From NCBI GenBank assembly GCA_024734555.1, contig JANPWX010019821.1:267982-331981 (forward strand): a stretch of 64,000 bases of DNA, in the 5' to 3' direction. The position numbers and the translations under genes are program-made. This document shows, in pieces, positions 60,241-64,000 of this stretch; the stretch's first letter is position 1; the number at the start of each line of letters is the position of its first letter. Under the pieces are notes generated by a model, which saw only the letters and a program-made list of their open reading frames with translations, did not search any database and had not been told where the DNA came from. The DNA is from Trochalopteron elliotii (Eukaryota > Chordata > Aves > Passeriformes > Leiothrichidae).

Positions 60241-63200
60241 AAACATTTTGCTAAGCAAGCACTTACATGCTACCTGTGATGTGACTAAGTTTACACATAC
60301 CCACTATTTAACACTGCCAAAATCCTTTTTCCTAAATATGTACAACACTTTCCAATTAAATGCTGCAATGTGTGCAGAACTATGAGCAAAAAATAGAAAA
60401 GGTAGACAGCAAAGAGTTAAGTAAATGGAGAGACAGAATCATGTCTGCCCTCCTCTCTCTCCCTGCCATCCTTCCTTCCATTATATTAGGATGCAAAATA
60501 ATTTCAAGAGTTTCTTTGAAGAGCCTAAAGCTCCATTATAACAGTACTACCATGTTTTTTAAATTATTAGGGTTTTTTTCAAAATTGGCCAATATTAGTT
60601 ATTTTAGAAAATGTCTTAAGACAGACTTCAAAAGAAAGGTAAACACCAACTAGCAGTTTCATAATGATACATCCCATTAAAATTTTCAGATTTTCTCTCT
60701 TATTGTCTTTGCCTATTTTTTTTCTTACTTCTCTGGAATTACCACTTTAACACTGAAACCATCACTGTCCAAAGTTTTCCTGAAAGTTTTTTTTTCATCA
60801 GAACCCAGTTGTTCTATAGAAATCAGGATTTCTTTTCAAACAACTGCTAGAAGACAGCCTTTTATTGTTTTTGTTTTATCAATTTGCAACATGTGATGTT
60901 TGGAAGCAAAACCAAGATTTTTTTCTGGAGTAGATGAGCATTGTGCAGAGGAACGCATTAATCTTTTTTCAATCATCCAACCATTCTGATCTCTTTTTTT
61001 TTTTTAATTGACTCCATCAAAAGATATTTGGAGTTCATTTTACTTACTCTCCACTGCTTTTACCTAAGGCAATTCAAGAAACTGCCCTTGTTCCAGATCA
61101 CCTATTACTGAATCACTGGTAAAATTGGCTATTAAATGTTACTTCAAAGTTTGTCTGTCTAGAGACTCTCATTAGACTTCAGCTGAAGCTCCATACTGAT
61201 TAGCAATTGTCTTTGCATATTTTTATTATGGCAGTTAACAACCTCAACAGAAATACAGATTATTTAAGGAATGATTGATCTTTTTTTATTGAAATAACAA
61301 ATCAGAATACTGATCCTTACTAAGACAGTGATTGGCATTTTCTGCCAGTGACCACATAAAACCCCATATTGCTCTTACTGTTATGCTCAGTGAATAACAT
61401 CAACAGATTATGGATCATGATCTAGCTCCAGAAGTCCTTGATCTGCACAAATTCTAACTCTTAACCACACTACTTTTGGTCAAATGGTATTTTAGTGGTC
61501 TGCAGACATGGAATATAACTCATGTTACACTCAGACAAGCTGTACTTCAATATACATCATTATTTTGCATTCACTTGTAATCATCCATTTAATCACTTTA
61601 ATTTCTTTCCTGAGACCCATCTTGGGTTTCTTAGAAAATGACCTTTGAGTCTTTGCACCATTAATTCTGTTCTTATATGTCTTCATCAAGCTGTTGTCAT
61701 TTCCTGAATAAAAAACAAGCATCTTCTTGGAACAAGATGATTTTTCTCCTCTAACATTTCATTTCCTACCATGCAGAAGCTAAGCATAATGATTTTACCT
61801 GCACTTAGGACTTTTAAGAACTTTAGTTAAACCTCAATGTGTGAACTGTTACTATCAATAGTACTATTTAGGATTCCTTATCTCTCTTATATAGCAAACC
61901 AGTTGATGCTAAGATCAGCAGCATTAACTAATTTCTACTCCTAATATTGTTGCCTCTGGCTCAGAATGTGTGCACAGAGAATTTAGTTTCTCATATGCAT
62001 ATATTCTCTAATATAATCACCTCCATCTAGGAGATACTTTATTATTTAATGGCCTTATTTTCAACAGGGATGAACACCTGCATCTTTTCCCAAAGCAGCC
62101 CATAATCATTAAGTGTGTATAGTATTATTTGACTGTCAGCCTCTTCATTTTCTTTTTATCATAACAGAAATGTTAACGTACCTCAGCACATTATTTTTGC
62201 TCAGTGGTATAATCTCATGGTTTTGCATATAGTTTTGTTTTCCTTAGTTTTTAAGATAATCAGGGCTCCCCAGAATTAACTTAATTTCTAGTCTCTAATG
62301 CTTCCAGCCTGCTTTTCCTTATTTGCCATCAAGGATATTTCAGATGAATAAAAACAAGCATATGCACTTATGTGTGAAATATCCAAAAGGTTTGTCAGTT
62401 TGTTTTTTACTTTGCTGCTTCTTACACAGAAAGAGCAGAAGACACACACCCAAAAACAAGGAAGACAAAAACATATAAGAAAACAAACAAAACCATATAA
62501 GAAATACACCAACTTGATTATAAATTAGAGAGAAAATAAAATTGGACTACAAATTTATTCTAAGTTTATCACTTTTTAATGATTAAAGGAGGTTTTAATT
62601 TGAAGTTTTTGGTCGAGTTTTGGGTTTTCTTCCTTTTTATTTTCCCATGTCAGGAGAGGTGTTATATTACCAGTCCCAATTTGTGCTTTTAAAAACTTGA
62701 AAAGATATCACACAGCTTGGAATAGTTCAACTGTGATGACTAGATCATGACTGTATTGGTTTAAACTGTTCTAATTGACTTCTCAACATTTTAAAGAAAT
62801 TCACAGACTTGAAATATTTTTATTGACCTGGAAAGGCTGGGAGTTTTTTTCCTAATCTAGAAAGAGTCAGCAGGGCTCAGACAAGATATTCACTGACCTG
62901 GAATGACTGCTTTTTCAGCTTTTCTTGCTCCAGAATGATTGTAAAAGACTTGTAGCAACTATGCTGTAAGTAACAGGTAATCTATTTTGCTGAACAATGT
63001 GCTGTTACACATAATGCCATCACTTCTAAAAGCACTTTAAGAGTCCATGCATTTATTACAAGAATAAATACTATATGGCATGCATGGCATCTGCTGCATG
63101 AATTATTTGGCACAGAATGTTTATAATGCTTTAACATGGGTTTGTTTAGTTTCTACTGCTGACATAACATCTCAGACTGCTTCACTAGTGCTACGAATTT

Positions 63201-64000
63201 TCAAGGAACTACTCTTTCTTAGCCAGAAAAGACAGCAAAAAAATGTATTAGGAATATGTGATAAAGACATCATTATCCAGAAAGATTTCTTGATTTAAAA
63301 TGGTATTTTTTGAAAACTGGCAGCTGTAGCAAGAGGTTGGGTTTTTGGGCTCTGTTTTTAATGCCACAGGTGAATGACTTGATGTGAAGAACCAAAAAAA
63401 AATTCATAGTATTTTTCATTGATTGTGCATACTTTTGTTTCTCATATTTCATCACATTGAGCGAGAGAGACTTAAACTCATTTTCTGAATGAAAAGAGAC
63501 TTGGGTTCATAGGTTGTTGCCTGACACATAATTTCTAGGAGGAAATACCAAGGCTCTTGACTGAGCATCAGTCACTAATCAGATTTTAAGCAGTTAACTT
63601 CCTCTTAAGATCTGATGTAGTTTCTGAGACAGCAATTTTGTCTTATTTGAGGTGAAAGGAAAGAGAAGAAACACAAATCAGTCTCTAAATAAACAACTTT
63701 TTTTAAAATTATAACAGTTCCTCTCCATACATTTTGTCTGAGAACTGAAAATTTTTCAGTCATTTTTACTGGAAGAAATGATACATCAGTTTCATTACTT
63801 CAGGCGCTATTACAGGGATTAAACATTTTTTGTGTCACATATACTGATGAGGGTAAGGTACATTTCAGCAGGATAACTTCAAACAAAAAAGGCAAAGATT
63901 CCTCAATAATCAGATGATCATGCCTTGGAGAGAAAAACACCAAGGAGAAAAACACCGAGGGAAGGGGAGGGGGAGGCTACACAATTTCGGGCTCGCTAGC
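60241..64000. other. Unique AT-rich sequence, no gene seen
   Basis: No exon or retroposon was recognised. Frames are under 100 codons and unremarkable. Composition changes to G-rich in the last 70 bases, where a 15-bp unit (GAGAAAAACACCAAG) occurs twice in a row at 63,930-63,959; another element may begin at the window edge. Confidence 0.5.

Overview
The window looks like gene-poor, AT-rich nuclear DNA from a bird, most likely a songbird (inference). The evidence is the repeat content: many fragments of CR1 LINEs, both C-terminal ORF2 pieces and 3' tails carrying the typical 'attctatgattct' octamer-like ends, together with long ERV LTRs of avian type. I found no host protein-coding exon, tRNA, rRNA, CRISPR array, riboswitch or prokaryotic gene that I can defend. 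Nearly all longer open frames lie inside CR1 or LTR sequence, or are chance frames in AT-rich or GC-rich DNA.

Layout. 1-21.5 kb is mostly unique AT-rich sequence with a short LTR-like piece (2.44-2.70 kb), a CR1 3' end (3.79-4.23 kb), a 1.17-kb solo ERVL-type LTR on the minus strand (8.38-9.55 kb), A/C-rich simple repeats, and a CR1 tail (17.41-17.59 kb). 21.57-22.12 kb is an LTR followed by a primer-binding-site-like sequence. Weaker LTR-like relics lie at 23.7 and 26.6 kb. 27.85-39.3 kb is CR1-rich: a minus-strand RT copy (31.07-32.64 kb), a plus-strand tail (33.45-33.68 kb), a plus-strand EN-to-RT chain interrupted by another CR1 tail (34.43-37.32 kb), and directly abutting it a minus-strand RT copy (37.32-39.29 kb). 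39.30-40.78 kb is a second solo LTR with a perfect 5-bp target duplication (CAGCA). 40.8-48.7 kb is unique, with microsatellites and a possible conserved noncoding block. 51.2-52.7 kb is another cluster of CR1 fragments.

The most substantial element is a structurally complete, young, minus-strand endogenous retrovirus at 52,691-58,273. It has two LTRs (428 and 434 bp, differing by 5 transitions and one 6-bp repeat unit), a perfect 6-bp target duplication (ATAAAA), a primer-binding-site candidate, a polypurine tract, and a short gag-like frame beginning Met-Gly. It shows no recognisable reverse transcriptase, integrase or complete envelope. Its 4.7-kb interior is dominated by a CpG-dense core of about 1.9 kb, so it is best read as a non-autonomous ERVK-like element that depends on enzymes supplied in trans (inference).

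Nothing in the window works together as a gene pathway. Any biological interest lies in the retroviral element, the LTRs as potential promoters, and a few stretches that could be conserved regulatory DNA but need alignment to decide.
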